Shown here: positions 1 through 7,327 of the stretch, piece by piece
Layout: each line of letters starts with the position of its first letter
Position numbering within the stretch: the stretch's first letter is position 1
Source of the DNA: an uncultured Oscillospiraceae bacterium
GTDB lineage: Bacteria; Bacillota_A; Clostridia; Oscillospirales; Oscillospiraceae
Length of the DNA: 12,036 nucleotides
Assembly (NCBI GenBank): GCA_910584605.1
Contig: CAJUAW010000084.1
Coordinates: 1-12,036 of the forward strand
Direction: 5' to 3'
Made by a program: the position numbers and the translations under genes
Notes under the pieces: generated by a model
Told to the model about the DNA's origin: nothing
What the model saw: the letters and a program-made list of their open reading frames with translations, nothing else
Database searches by the model: none

Positions 1-23
1 TCAGACGTGTGCTCTTCCGATCT
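1..23. other. Illumina TruSeq read-2 adapter remnant (not genomic)
   Basis: The first 23 bases match the 3' part of the standard TruSeq read-2 adapter, ending in GCTCTTCCGATCT. The coding frame of the first gene runs through it, which creates a false GTG start at position 9 (residues MLFRS). Genomic sequence begins at 24. This is recognised from the known adapter sequence. Confidence 0.97.
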
Positions 24-1496
24 GAGATCGTCCGGCAGTCCATTGACGCCCGGAAAAAGGACAGCGTCCACTATGTGTACACCGTGGAGGTGGACCTGCC
101 CGATGAGGGGGCGGTGCTGAGGTCCGCCCCCGGCCGGAACGTCACCCTGGCGGCGCGGACGCCCTACGCCTTCCCGGCAGGGGGACGCAGGTCGTCCCTC
201 CCCCCGGTGGTGGTGGGGATGGGGCCGGCGGGACTGTTCGCCGCCCTGTTCCTGGCCCGGAACGGCTTCCCCTGCGTGATCCTGGAGCGGGGGCAGGACG
301 TGGACCGTCGGGCCCTGGACGTGAAGGATTTTTGGGCCTCCGGGGGGCTGGACGAGGGGTCCAATGTCCAGTTTGGCGAGGGGGGCGCGGGCACCTTCTC
401 CGACGGCAAGCTGACCACCGGCACCCACGACCCCCGGATCTCCGCCGTGCTGGATGTGCTGGTGGAGGCGGGGGCTCCCGCTGACGTGAAATACTCCCAC
501 AAGCCCCACATCGGCACCGACGTCCTCCGGGAGGTGGTGAAGACCATCCGCAAGGAGCTGATTGCTCTGGGCTGTGACGTGCGCTTTGGCCACCGGCTCA
601 CCGGGCTGACCCTCTCCGCCGGGGCGCTGGCGGGGGTGGAGGCGGAGAGCCCCCAGGGCCGCTGCCTGCTGAAGGCGGACACCCTGATCCTGGCTCCCGG
701 TCACTCCGCACGGGACACCTTCGCCATGCTCCAAGAGGCGGGGGCGCCCATGGAGCGGAAACAGTTCGCCATAGGCGTGCGCATCGAGCACGAACAGCGG
801 AAGATCAGCCTGAGCCAGTACGGCCCCGCCTGGGAGCGGCTGCCTCCCTCCGACTACAAGCTGGCCTGCCACCTGCCCGGCGGCCGGTCGGCCTTCACCT
901 TCTGCGTCTGTCCAGGGGGACAGGTGGTGGCGGCGGCCTCGGAGGCGGGGGGCGTGGTCACCAACGGCATGAGCTGCCGGGCCCGGGACGGGAAAACCAT
1001 CAACGGCGGCCTGCTGGTGGGGGTGGGGCCGGAGGATTTTCCCGGAGCGGACGTGCTGGCCGGGGTCCGGTTCCAGGAGCAGTGGGAGCGGGCGGCCTTC
1101 CGGCTGGGGGGCGGCGGCTTCCGGGCCCCGGTCCAGCGGGTGGAGGATTTTTTGCGGAAACAGCCCTCTGAGGGGCCGGGGGCGGTGGAGCCCACCTACC
1201 GCCCCGGCGTGACCTGGACGGACCTGTCCCCCTGCCTGCCCGGCTATGTGACGGACACCCTGCGGGACGCTCTGCCCCTGCTGGACCGGAAGCTCCGGGG
1301 CTTCGCCGCTCCGGACGGGGTGCTGACGGGGGTGGAGACCCGGTCCTCCTCCCCGGTGCGCATCCTGCGGGGGGAGGACTTCCAGTCCGCCCTCCGGGGG
1401 CTGTACCCCTGCGGCGAGGGGGCGGGCTACGCCGGGGGGATCGTCTCCGCCGCTGTGGACGGCATCCGGGTGGCCGAGGCGGTGGCGCGGGGATAA
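24..1496 (+). CDS. NAD(P)/FAD-dependent dehydrogenase, COG2509 type (5'-truncated)
   Basis: This is a probable flavoprotein oxidoreductase of the uncharacterised COG2509 FAD-dependent dehydrogenase group, cytosolic, substrate unknown. The visible protein begins inside the N-terminal domain with the motif SIDARKKD followed by VHYVYTVEV, typical of the group's start. The dinucleotide-binding loop GMGPAG lies at about bases 216-233 and is followed by LFLARNGFPCVILERG, whose acidic residue should bind the FAD ribose. The segment NVQFGEGGAGTFSDGKL at about 360-412 and the C-terminal CGEGAGYAGGIVSAAVDG are family hallmarks. The frame opens upstream only through adapter sequence, so the true start is missing; about 30-40 residues are probably lost, judging from the family's usual length. 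The stop is TAA. A small ORF follows 53 bases later and may be co-transcribed. Family assignment is firm; the reaction is unknown. Confidence 0.9.
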   Translation, partial: EIVRQSIDARKKDSVHYVYTVEVDLPDEGAVLRSAPGRNVTLAARTPYAFPAGGRRSSLPPVVVGMGPAGLFAALFLARNGFPCVILERGQDVDRRALDVKDFWASGGLDEGSNVQFGEGGAGTFSDGKLTTGTHDPRISAVLDVLVEAGAPADVKYSHKPHIGTDVLREVVKTIRKELIALGCDVRFGHRLTGLTLSAGALAGVEAESPQGRCLLKADTLILAPGHSARDTFAMLQEAGAPMERKQFAIGVRIEHEQRKISLSQYGPAWERLPPSDYKLACHLPGGRSAFTFCVCPGGQVVAAASEAGGVVTNGMSCRARDGKTINGGLLVGVGPEDFPGADVLAGVRFQEQWERAAFRLGGGGFRAPVQRVEDFLRKQPSEGPGAVEPTYRPGVTWTDLSPCLPGYVTDTLRDALPLLDRKLRGFAAPDGVLTGVETRSSSPVRILRGEDFQSALRGLYPCGEGAGYAGGIVSAAVDGIRVAEAVARG

Positions 1497-1549
1497 AAGC
1501 CCGCCGGACGGGGCATGCTACAGGCATCTCAACCCAGGAGGTCGATCAT

Positions 1550-1711
1550 ATGAGCAAGCCCAAGGACAAACAGCGCCGGGAGGTCCGCCGGGACCTGCGG
1601 GGCTCCGCCCCCATCGCCGGTCAGAACCGGACCGACACGGCCACCAACGCCCAGGACCCCATGGCCGATCCGCTGGAGATGCGGATGAAGCGGGAGGGGC
1701 ACGACATGTAG
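1550..1711 (+). CDS. Small basic hypothetical protein, 53 residues
   Basis: An ATG-to-TAG frame of 53 residues has a textbook ribosome site (AGGAGG at 1536-1541, 8-base spacer). The protein starts MSKPKDKQRREVRRDLRG and ends MKREGHDM. It is strongly hydrophilic and Arg/Lys-rich in its first half, with no cysteines, no membrane segment and no recognisable domain, so it is probably largely unstructured. The strong Shine-Dalgarno site, G/C-rich wobble positions and a terminator right after the stop argue that it is real. It lies 53 bases after the flavoprotein gene with no obvious promoter between them, so the two may share a transcript. I do not recognise the family. Nucleic-acid binding would be a guess from charge alone. 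Confidence 0.65.
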   Translation: MSKPKDKQRREVRRDLRGSAPIAGQNRTDTATNAQDPMADPLEMRMKREGHDM

Positions 1712-1722
1712 CCAGCCCGGAG

Positions 1723-1764
1723 GGCCGGCCCGGCGGCAGTCTGCGGCTGGGCCGGCCGTTATTT
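1723..1764 (+). terminator. Intrinsic terminator after the small ORF
   Basis: A 12-bp stem with one G-U pair forms between 1723-1734 and 1746-1757. A small inner GCA/TGC pairing lies in the loop, and the stem is followed by the T-rich tail GTTATTT. It begins 12 bases after the small ORF's stop and should end the flavoprotein/small-ORF transcript. The T tract is weak, so termination may be partial. Confidence 0.6.
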
Positions 1765-1817
1765 ACACATTCTTCATAGAAAGTTCCAACTCTGGTGAAG
1801 ATTGACGGGGGAGGGTG

Positions 1818-1826
1818 TGGTATCCT
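1818..1826 (+). promoter_or_regulatory. Possible extended -10 promoter element
   Basis: TGGTATCCT fits an extended -10 (TGn plus TATCCT). The only TTGAC-like hexamer nearby, at 1802-1807, is 13 bases away, too close for a normal -35. If used, transcription would start near 1832-1834, just before the hairpin at 1832-1851. Weak evidence. Confidence 0.25.
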
Positions 1827-2024
1827 GTGAGCAGATCAAGGGATTGATCTGATTTCCTCCCGGGATGGCAGCCGTCGTCCCACGGCCCAGCCGGACGCGC
1901 GAACCGCTGGACATATTTTCCCAACCTCCCGGCGCGAGGCAAGCGCCCCTTCACTGCCGCCCTGTGGGCGTCCGCTCCGGCGCGGCAGACCAAAGATCCC
2001 CGTCTCGGACGGTTCACATATCAT
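1826..2024 (+). ncRNA. Candidate structured non-coding RNA
   Basis: This gene-free stretch of about 200 bases ends at a strong terminator (2031-2057). Hand pairing gives a long interrupted hairpin: 1826-1832 with 2012-2018; 1862-1866 with 1996-2000; a perfect 7-bp helix CGGACGC 1892-1898 with GCGTCCG 1968-1974; and an apical helix GGCGC 1931-1935 with GCGCC 1943-1947. A perfect 8-bp local hairpin (1832-1839 with 1844-1851, loop GGGA) competes with the outermost helix. Length, closing helices and a large internal bubble resemble 6S RNA in outline, but I cannot match a conserved sequence motif, so this is shape-based inference only. It could also be a leader for the downstream transporter or simply GC-rich spacer. 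Confidence 0.3.
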
Positions 2025-2061
2025 AAAAAACGCCCGCCGGAGCAGCTCCGGCGGGCGTTTT
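2025..2061. terminator. Strong bidirectional intrinsic terminator
   Basis: A perfect 12-bp G/C stem pairs 2031-2042 with 2046-2057 around a CAG loop. It is extended by A/T pairs: AAAAAA lies on the left and TTTT on the right. It can work on either strand, but the only nearby transcription that makes sense is rightward, so it should end the candidate RNA transcript before the transporter promoter. Confidence 0.85.
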
Positions 2062-2158
2062 ACTGGGGAATGGTTGGTCAAAATGGGGAGCGGACCGGCC
2101 GGAACGGGGAAAACCCTGGCAATTTTGCAATAATTTCCACGGCCGGAGCATTTCTTTG

Positions 2159-2187
2159 TTGTATCAAGGGGGATTTTCCTTTATAAT
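2159..2187 (+). promoter_or_regulatory. Sigma-A type promoter for the SNF transporter
   Basis: A perfect -10 box TATAAT (2182-2187) is preceded at 17 bases by TTGTAT (2159-2164) as a weak -35. The start of transcription would be near 2194, leaving a short leader with the ribosome site AGAGGGAG at 2209-2216. The transporter therefore has its own promoter downstream of the terminator at 2025-2061. Confidence 0.7.
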
Positions 2188-2227
2188 AAAGCTTCAATCT
2201 GGGATTACAGAGGGAGTATCGATCAAC

Positions 2228-3625
2228 ATGGAACACAAGAACGTGCGAAGCAGCTTTTCCACCTCCGTCGGCTTTATCATGGCGGCGGCGGGCAGCGCCG
2301 TGGGACTGGGCAACATCTGGCGCTTTCCCTATCTGGCCGCCAAGGACGGCGGCGGGGTGTTTATCCTGTGCTACATCGTTCTGGCCCTGACCTTTGGCTT
2401 TGCCCTGCTCACCACCGAGATCGCCATCGGCCGGAAGACCGCCCAGAGCCCCCTGACGGCCTACGGCAGGCTCCACAAGAACTGGGGCTTTCTGGGGGCG
2501 CTGGCCTGCCTGGTGCCCACCCTGATCCTGCCTTACTACTGCTCCATCGGCGGCTGGGTGTTCAAATACCTGTTCCTGTTCTGCACCGGGAACGGCTTCT
2601 CCGCCGCGGAGGACGGGTACTTCACCGGCTACATCACCGAGGTGGGGCAGCCCATTTTCTGGATGCTGCTGTTCTTTGCGGCCACCGCCTTTGTGGTGTA
2701 CAGCGGCGTGAACAAGGGGATCGAGAAGTACAACCGGATCCTGATGCCGGTGCTCGTTGCGCTGGTGGTGGGTATCGCCTGCTTCTCTCTGACGCTGGCC
2801 AACACCGGCGAGGACGGCGTGACCCGCACCGGCCTGCAGGGGCTGGCGGTCTATCTGGTGCCCGACTTCTCCGGAATGACCTTCTCCCGCTTTCTGACCA
2901 TCATCATGGACGCCATGGGGCAGATGTTCTTCTCGATCAGCGTGTCCATGGGGATTATGGTGGCCTACGGCTCCTACGCTACCAAGGAGACCAACCTGAT
3001 GCGCTCCATCAACCAGATTGAGATCTTCGACACGGTGGTGGCCCTGCTGGCGGGGATGATGATCATCCCCGCGGTGTACACCTTCATGGGGGCGGAGGGG
3101 ATGTCCGCCGGGCCGGGGCTGATGTTCGTCTCCCTGCCCAGAGTCTTCGCCGCCATGGGGGGCGCGGGCCACCTCATCGGCGCGGCCTTCTTCCTGATGA
3201 CCGCCTTTGCGGCGGTGACCTCCGCCGTGTCGGTGATGGAGGCCATCACCTCCAGCCTGATGGACGCCTTCCACGTCTCCCGGAGAAGGGCGGCCACCTT
3301 TGTCTCGGCCTACGCCATGGCGGGCGGGATCATCGTCTGCCTGGGCTACAACCTGCTCTACTTTGAGGCGGCGCTGCCCAACGGGACGGTGGGCCAGATC
3401 CTGGACCTGCTGGACTACGCCAGCAACAACTGCATCATGCCCCTGATCGCCCTGCTGACCTGCGTGCTCATCGGCTGGGTGGTGAAACCCCAGGTCATCA
3501 TCGACGAGGTGACCCAGGGCCGCTGCGCCTTCCCCCGCAAAAGGCTGTACGTGGTGATGATCAAGGCAGTGGCTCCGGTGCTGCTGTTTATCCTGCTGCT
3601 GCAGTCGGTGGGGGTGTTCGCCTGA
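2228..3625 (+). CDS. Sodium-dependent transporter, SNF/neurotransmitter:sodium symporter family
   Basis: This 465-residue inner-membrane symporter should couple Na+ entry to uptake of a small substrate, usually an amino acid in bacterial members. TM1 (about residues 12-35) holds the family signature AGSAVGLGNIWRFPY, with the unwound substrate/Na+ site and the gating Arg. DGGGVF follows. TM6 carries MGQMFFSISVSMGIMVAYGSY and TM8 carries AFAAVTSAVSVMEA, whose Thr-Ser pair corresponds to the Na2 site of LeuT. The length and an end at LLLQSVGVFA suggest 11 membrane segments, as in MhsT, rather than 12. An upstream in-frame extension to 2156 exists, but it would start inside the promoter. The ATG at 2228, with AGAGGGAG 11 bases before it, is preferred. 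It is monocistronic, with its own promoter and a hairpin after the stop. The substrate cannot be read from sequence. Confidence 0.93.
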   Translation: MEHKNVRSSFSTSVGFIMAAAGSAVGLGNIWRFPYLAAKDGGGVFILCYIVLALTFGFALLTTEIAIGRKTAQSPLTAYGRLHKNWGFLGALACLVPTLILPYYCSIGGWVFKYLFLFCTGNGFSAAEDGYFTGYITEVGQPIFWMLLFFAATAFVVYSGVNKGIEKYNRILMPVLVALVVGIACFSLTLANTGEDGVTRTGLQGLAVYLVPDFSGMTFSRFLTIIMDAMGQMFFSISVSMGIMVAYGSYATKETNLMRSINQIEIFDTVVALLAGMMIIPAVYTFMGAEGMSAGPGLMFVSLPRVFAAMGGAGHLIGAAFFLMTAFAAVTSAVSVMEAITSSLMDAFHVSRRRAATFVSAYAMAGGIIVCLGYNLLYFEAALPNGTVGQILDLLDYASNNCIMPLIALLTCVLIGWVVKPQVIIDEVTQGRCAFPRKRLYVVMIKAVAPVLLFILLLQSVGVFA

Positions 3626-3632
3626 CGCCCTT

Positions 3633-3659
3633 GGCCGGAGCCTCTTGGAGGCTCCGGCC
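3633..3659 (+). terminator. Hairpin after the SNF transporter gene
   Basis: A perfect 11-bp stem pairs 3633-3643 with 3649-3659, with a 5-base loop, 7 bases after the stop codon. No T tract follows directly, so it is either a weak terminator or a 3'-end stabilising hairpin. Confidence 0.55.
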
Positions 3660-3742
3660 GGTATGTCCTCCCGAACGCCTGAATTTTCTTCCGCACATTT
3701 ATAAAAAACGTACGTATTTGACCCGGATTCTCCAGGCAGGGA

Positions 3743-3771
3743 TTGCACGTTGCACAAATCTGTGATACAAT
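3743..3771 (+). promoter_or_regulatory. Promoter of the kinase-epimerase-rpiR-yesL operon
   Basis: TTGCAC (3743-3748) and TACAAT (3766-3771) are 17 bases apart, and TGA before the -10 makes it an extended -10 promoter. TTGCAC is repeated at 3750-3755, placing two direct copies 7 bases apart over the -35 region, where a regulator could bind. Transcription should start near 3778, and the leader opens with a small hairpin (GCTGC 3777-3781 with GCAGC 3788-3792). Confidence 0.72.
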
Positions 3772-3838
3772 CTTATGCTGCAAGGCCGCAGCGATCACCT
3801 CCCTACTATAAATTCGACCGGATCAAAGGAGAATCATT

Positions 3839-5218
3839 ATGAATCGATTTGGCATCCACGTGGAGCTGAAGCATGTCCCAGCTCTGGACCCGGAGTTTAT
3901 TCCCCTGATGCGCTTTAACCGCGCCTTCCTGGCGGAGGCGAGCAAGCCGGTGGGCATCGCTGTGGAGCGGGCCGACGGCCAGATGGCTGCCTGTCACACC
4001 TTTATCCACGGCACCCCCGAGATGGCAGAGGCCGACCACTACTATATCGAGCGAATCGTGAAGACCATCCTGTGGATGAAGGGCGGCTTCAAGGTGTATG
4101 TCAGCGGCGACGAGGGGGTGTGCGACTACCTGAAGTCGGTCTACTGCGCCAAGGGTCGGCAGGAGTTCGACTGGGACTACATGGCCAGCGTCTTCGAGCA
4201 CCCCTTCGAGGTGGTGCTGGTGGACCAGATCCCCGCCGCCAAGGACGCCCCCAAGGCCATCGGCGGCCATCTGGGGGGCTGCCGCATCGGCTTCGACGCC
4301 GGCGGCTCTGACCGGAAGGTGTCCGCCGTCATCGACGGGGAGACCGTCTACTCCGAGGAGGTGGTCTGGTTCCCGAAAATCAACTCCGACCCCGACTACC
4401 ACTACGACGGCATCGTGGCCGCCCTTAAGTCCGCCGCCGGGCACATGCCCCGGGTGGACGCGGTGGGGGTGTCCTCCGCCGGAGTGTTTATCAACAACCG
4501 GACCATGAACGCCTCCCTGTTTCTGCAGGTCCCCAAGGAGATTTACGACGAAAAGGTGAAGGATATCTATATCCGCGCCATCCGCGACACCTTTGGCGAC
4601 GTGCCCTACTGCGTCATCAACGACGGGGACGTCTCCGCCCTGGCCGGGTCCATGAGCCTGAACGACAACAGCGTGCTGGGCATCGCCATGGGCACCAGCG
4701 AGGCGGTGGGCTACGTGGACGAGGAGGGCCGCATCACCGGCTGGCTCAACGAGCTGGCCTTCGTCCCCGTGGACGCCAACCCCGACGCCATGCGGGACGA
4801 GTGGTCCGGCGACATCGGCTGCGGCGTGAAGTATTTCTCCCAGGACGGCGTCATCAAGCTGGCCCCCCGGGCGGGCATCCAGCTGGACGAGAACGCCTCC
4901 CCCGCCGAGAAGCTGAAGGCCGTCCAGGCCCTGATGGCCCAGGACGACCCCCGGGCCGCTCAGGTCTATGAGTCCATCGGCGTCTACCTGGGGCACACCC
5001 TGGCCTATTACCACGAGCTCTACGGCTGCCGCCACGTGCTGCTGCTGGGCCGGGTGATGAGCGGCAAGGGGGGCGACCTGATCCTGGACACCGCCAAAAA
5101 GGTGCTGGCCGACGAGTACCCCGAGGTGCTGGAACGCATGGTCCCGGAGCTGCCCGACGAGAAATTCCGCCGGGTGGGCCAGTCCATGGCGGCGGCCAGC
5201 CTGCCGGAAATCAAATAA
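3839..5218 (+). CDS. ROK-like ASKHA sugar kinase with N-terminal extension
   Basis: The 459-residue cytosolic protein is probably an ATP-dependent sugar kinase. Residues 1-145 form an N-terminal domain I cannot assign. From 148 the ASKHA fold is visible: phosphate-1 loop RIGFDAGGSDRKVSAV (149-164), VGVSSAGVFINN (209-220), INDGDVSALAG (260-270) with Asp262 at the place of the ROK catalytic base, phosphate-2 loop GIAMGTSEAVGYV (281-293), and LLLGRVMSGKGGD (401-413) near the adenosine site. The zinc motif of classic ROK kinases (CxCGxxGCxE) is absent, and the protein is about 150 residues longer than NanK or glucokinase. The start is ATG after AAAGGAG. It is first in the operon, 15 bases before the AGE epimerase gene, which suggests an amino sugar or related hexose as substrate. 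Some relatives are annotated as ROK regulators, but no DNA-binding helix-turn-helix is evident here. Confidence 0.8.
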   Translation: MNRFGIHVELKHVPALDPEFIPLMRFNRAFLAEASKPVGIAVERADGQMAACHTFIHGTPEMAEADHYYIERIVKTILWMKGGFKVYVSGDEGVCDYLKSVYCAKGRQEFDWDYMASVFEHPFEVVLVDQIPAAKDAPKAIGGHLGGCRIGFDAGGSDRKVSAVIDGETVYSEEVVWFPKINSDPDYHYDGIVAALKSAAGHMPRVDAVGVSSAGVFINNRTMNASLFLQVPKEIYDEKVKDIYIRAIRDTFGDVPYCVINDGDVSALAGSMSLNDNSVLGIAMGTSEAVGYVDEEGRITGWLNELAFVPVDANPDAMRDEWSGDIGCGVKYFSQDGVIKLAPRAGIQLDENASPAEKLKAVQALMAQDDPRAAQVYESIGVYLGHTLAYYHELYGCRHVLLLGRVMSGKGGDLILDTAKKVLADEYPEVLERMVPELPDEKFRRVGQSMAAASLPEIK

Positions 5219-5233
5219 GAAAAGAGGGACACC

Positions 5234-6439
5234 ATGGACCGTCAAACATTGCGGGACACTCAGTCCTGGATCAAGGAGGAGCTGGACCGCTCCGCCCGCT
5301 TCTGGCTGGAGCACGGCATGGACAAGGAGCACGGCGGGGTGTACACCTGCCTGGACCGGAAGGGTGAGATCTACTCCACCGACAAGAGCGTGTGGATGCA
5401 GGGCCGGTGCGGCTGGATCTTCGCCTTTCTGTGCCACAGCTACGGCGTGAAGCAGGAGTGGCTGGACGCGTCGAAGAGCTGCCTGGACTTTATGGAGGCC
5501 CACTGCTTCAACCACGCCTGCGGCGACCGGATGTACTTCACCGTCACCGCCGGGGGCGAGCCTCTGCGCCAGCGGCGGTACTACTTCTCCGAAGCCTTCT
5601 GCGCCATCGCCAACGCGGAGTATTACGGCGTCACCGGGGACAAGGCCCGGCTGGACCGGGCCCGCCAGTGCTACGACCTGTACTGGGACTTGAGCCAGGG
5701 CCGGCCCGACCCGGTGGGCCTGGGCCCCAAGACCATCCCGGAGACCCGGTCCGGCCGGGCCTTCGGCACCCCTATGATCATCCTCAACGTCACCAGCGTG
5801 ATGCTGCGCACCGACCCGGAGCGGAGGGCCCTCTATGAGGAGCGGGCCCAGCAGTGCGTGGACGACATATTTCAGTACCACGTGAAGCCCGAGCTGAAGT
5901 GTACCCTGGAAAACGTGGACGTGGACGGAACCCCCCGGCTGTACTACACCGAGGGCCGCACCGTCAACCCCGGCCACGACATCGAGGGGGTGTGGTTCCT
6001 GCTGGAGCACGCCCGGCGCACCGGGGATCAGCAGCTGGTCAGGAAGGCGGCCCAGATGTTCGACTGGGCCATCGAGGCCGGCTGGGACAAGGAGTACGGC
6101 GGGCTGCTCTACTTCACCGACTGCCTGGGCAAGCCTCCGGAGGCCTACGAGCACGACATGAAGCTGTGGTGGCCCCACAACGAGATCCTCATCGCCTCCA
6201 TGATGCTCTACCGGGACACCGGAGAGGAGAAATATCTGGACTGGTTTTACAAGACGGTGGACTACTGCAAAGCCCACTTCGCTGATCCGGAGTACGGCGA
6301 GTGGTACGGCTACCTCCGCCGGGACGGCCAGCCCACCATGCCCTCCACCAAGGGGAGCACCTTCAAGGGCCCCTTCCACATGCCCCGGAGCATGATCCTG
6401 GTGGACGGCATGATCGACGAGATTTTGGCGCGGCCCTGA
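5234..6439 (+). CDS. AGE-family epimerase/isomerase (N-acylglucosamine 2-epimerase type)
   Basis: This 401-residue protein is predicted to be an (alpha/alpha)6-barrel enzyme that interconverts C2 epimers, most likely N-acetylmannosamine and N-acetylglucosamine. It resembles the mammalian GlcNAc 2-epimerase/renin-binding protein along its length: FWLEHGMDKEHGGVYTCLDR (23-42), VWMQGR (53-58), PGHDIEGVWFLLEH (246-259), MKLWWPHNE (309-317), DPEYGEWYGYL (351-361) and FKGPFHMPR (377-385). Arg58, His248, Glu317 and His382 line up with the catalytic set Arg57, His239, Glu308 and His372 of the Anabaena enzyme. The ribosome site AGAGGG is 5 bases before ATG. It lies between the kinase and rpiR-type genes. 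Other AGE members act on mannose, cellobiose or sulfoquinovose-type sugars. The RnBP-like motifs favour N-acyl sugars, but that needs assay. Confidence 0.9.
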   Translation: MDRQTLRDTQSWIKEELDRSARFWLEHGMDKEHGGVYTCLDRKGEIYSTDKSVWMQGRCGWIFAFLCHSYGVKQEWLDASKSCLDFMEAHCFNHACGDRMYFTVTAGGEPLRQRRYYFSEAFCAIANAEYYGVTGDKARLDRARQCYDLYWDLSQGRPDPVGLGPKTIPETRSGRAFGTPMIILNVTSVMLRTDPERRALYEERAQQCVDDIFQYHVKPELKCTLENVDVDGTPRLYYTEGRTVNPGHDIEGVWFLLEHARRTGDQQLVRKAAQMFDWAIEAGWDKEYGGLLYFTDCLGKPPEAYEHDMKLWWPHNEILIASMMLYRDTGEEKYLDWFYKTVDYCKAHFADPEYGEWYGYLRRDGQPTMPSTKGSTFKGPFHMPRSMILVDGMIDEILARP

Positions 6440-6463
6440 GCGGGCCCTGACTGGAGGTGCGAT

Positions 6464-7318
6464 GTGGAGAAAAACATCCTGGCCCAGATGCTGCAGGAGT
6501 ATGACAGCTTTACCCGGTCGGAGCGGAAGATCGTGGACTATGTGCTGGAACACCAGAAGGAGACCCAGTACATCAGCATCACCGACCTGAGCGCGGAGTG
6601 TGAGGTGGCGGTGTCCACGGTGTCCCTGTTCTGCCGGAAGCTGAAGCTGGCCGGTTTCAACGACTTCAAGCTGGAGCTGGCCCGGGCGGCCCTGTCCGCC
6701 GGGGACAGCAAAGACCGGCTGTCGGGGGAGATCCTTCCGGAGGACACCCCCGGCCTGGTTATGGGCAAGGTGCTCCACACGGTGCAGGAGGAGCTGAACA
6801 ACGCCTACCACATGCTGGCGGAGAAGGCGGTCACCCGTGCGGTGGACCTGCTGCGGGGGGCGGGCCAGGTGCTCTGCCTGGGCCAGGGCAACCACTCGGT
6901 GGTGGCCCTGGCGGCCTGGGCCCAGTTCTCCACCACCTCCCCCAAGTTCAAGACCATCCAGGACTCCCACATGCAGACGGTGGCGCTGTCCACCCTGGGC
7001 CGGGAGGATGTGGTCCTCTACTTCTCCTACTCCGGGGCCACCCACGAGGTGCTGGAGGCGGCGGAGGTGATCCGCAGCCGGGGCGCCAGGCTGATCCTGG
7101 TGACCCGCTACCTCAACTCCCCGGCCAGCGCCTACGCCGACACAGTCCTGCTGTGCGGACCCAACGAGCAGCCCTTCCAGTTCGGCTCCTCGGCGGCCCT
7201 CATCGCCCAGCTGTATGTGGTGGAGGTGCTGCTCAGCGAGTTTGTCCGCCGGGACCCGGAGCAGGCGGAGCGCAACCGCCAGTCGGTGGGCAAGGCGCTG
7301 ACCCAGAAATGCGTGTGA
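6464..7318 (+). CDS. MurR/RpiR-family transcriptional regulator
   Basis: This is a 284-residue DNA-binding regulator that senses a phosphosugar. Residues 1-77 form the RpiR helix-turn-helix domain (YDSFTRSERKIVDYVLEH, then the recognition segment VAVSTVSLFCRKLKLAGFNDFK at about 48-69). Residues about 121-255 form a SIS domain with the phosphosugar loop FSYSGATHEV (187-196). The start is GTG at 6464, set by GGAGG at 6453-6457 six bases upstream; the ATG two bases earlier is out of frame. It begins 24 bases after the epimerase stop and is co-transcribed with it, so it probably regulates its own operon and perhaps the nearby ABC transporter. Relatives include NanR-type regulators of sialic acid and ManNAc-6-phosphate, MurR and RpiR, so a hexosamine phosphate is the likely effector (inference). 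Confidence 0.92.
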   Translation: MEKNILAQMLQEYDSFTRSERKIVDYVLEHQKETQYISITDLSAECEVAVSTVSLFCRKLKLAGFNDFKLELARAALSAGDSKDRLSGEILPEDTPGLVMGKVLHTVQEELNNAYHMLAEKAVTRAVDLLRGAGQVLCLGQGNHSVVALAAWAQFSTTSPKFKTIQDSHMQTVALSTLGREDVVLYFSYSGATHEVLEAAEVIRSRGARLILVTRYLNSPASAYADTVLLCGPNEQPFQFGSSAALIAQLYVVEVLLSEFVRRDPEQAERNRQSVGKALTQKCV

Positions 7319-7327
7319 GGTGGGGCT

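Noticed and set aside
1763..2017. A minus-strand open frame of 84 codons in the gap before the SNF transporter
   Set aside because: It has no convincing ribosome site and no recognisable motif; the region pairs better as RNA and sits between terminators.
1826..2061. T-box, cobalamin or c-di-GMP riboswitch upstream of the transporter
   Set aside because: I looked for the T-box TGGNACCGCG block and the conserved cobalamin and GEMM cores and did not find them. The transporter also has its own promoter after the terminator.
2078..3757. A minus-strand open frame of about 560 codons opposite the SNF transporter
   Set aside because: It is a shadow of the transporter's codon bias; the His/Gln/Gly-rich composition has no family signature and there is no ribosome site.
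3807..3812. TATAAA as a second promoter just before the kinase gene
   Set aside because: No acceptable -35 lies 16-18 bases upstream, where the sequence is GC-rich and part of the leader hairpin region.
3839..5218. ROK-family repressor (NagC/XylR type)
   Set aside because: The N-terminal 145 residues show no winged-helix DNA-binding motif and the zinc motif is missing; the operon already encodes an RpiR regulator.
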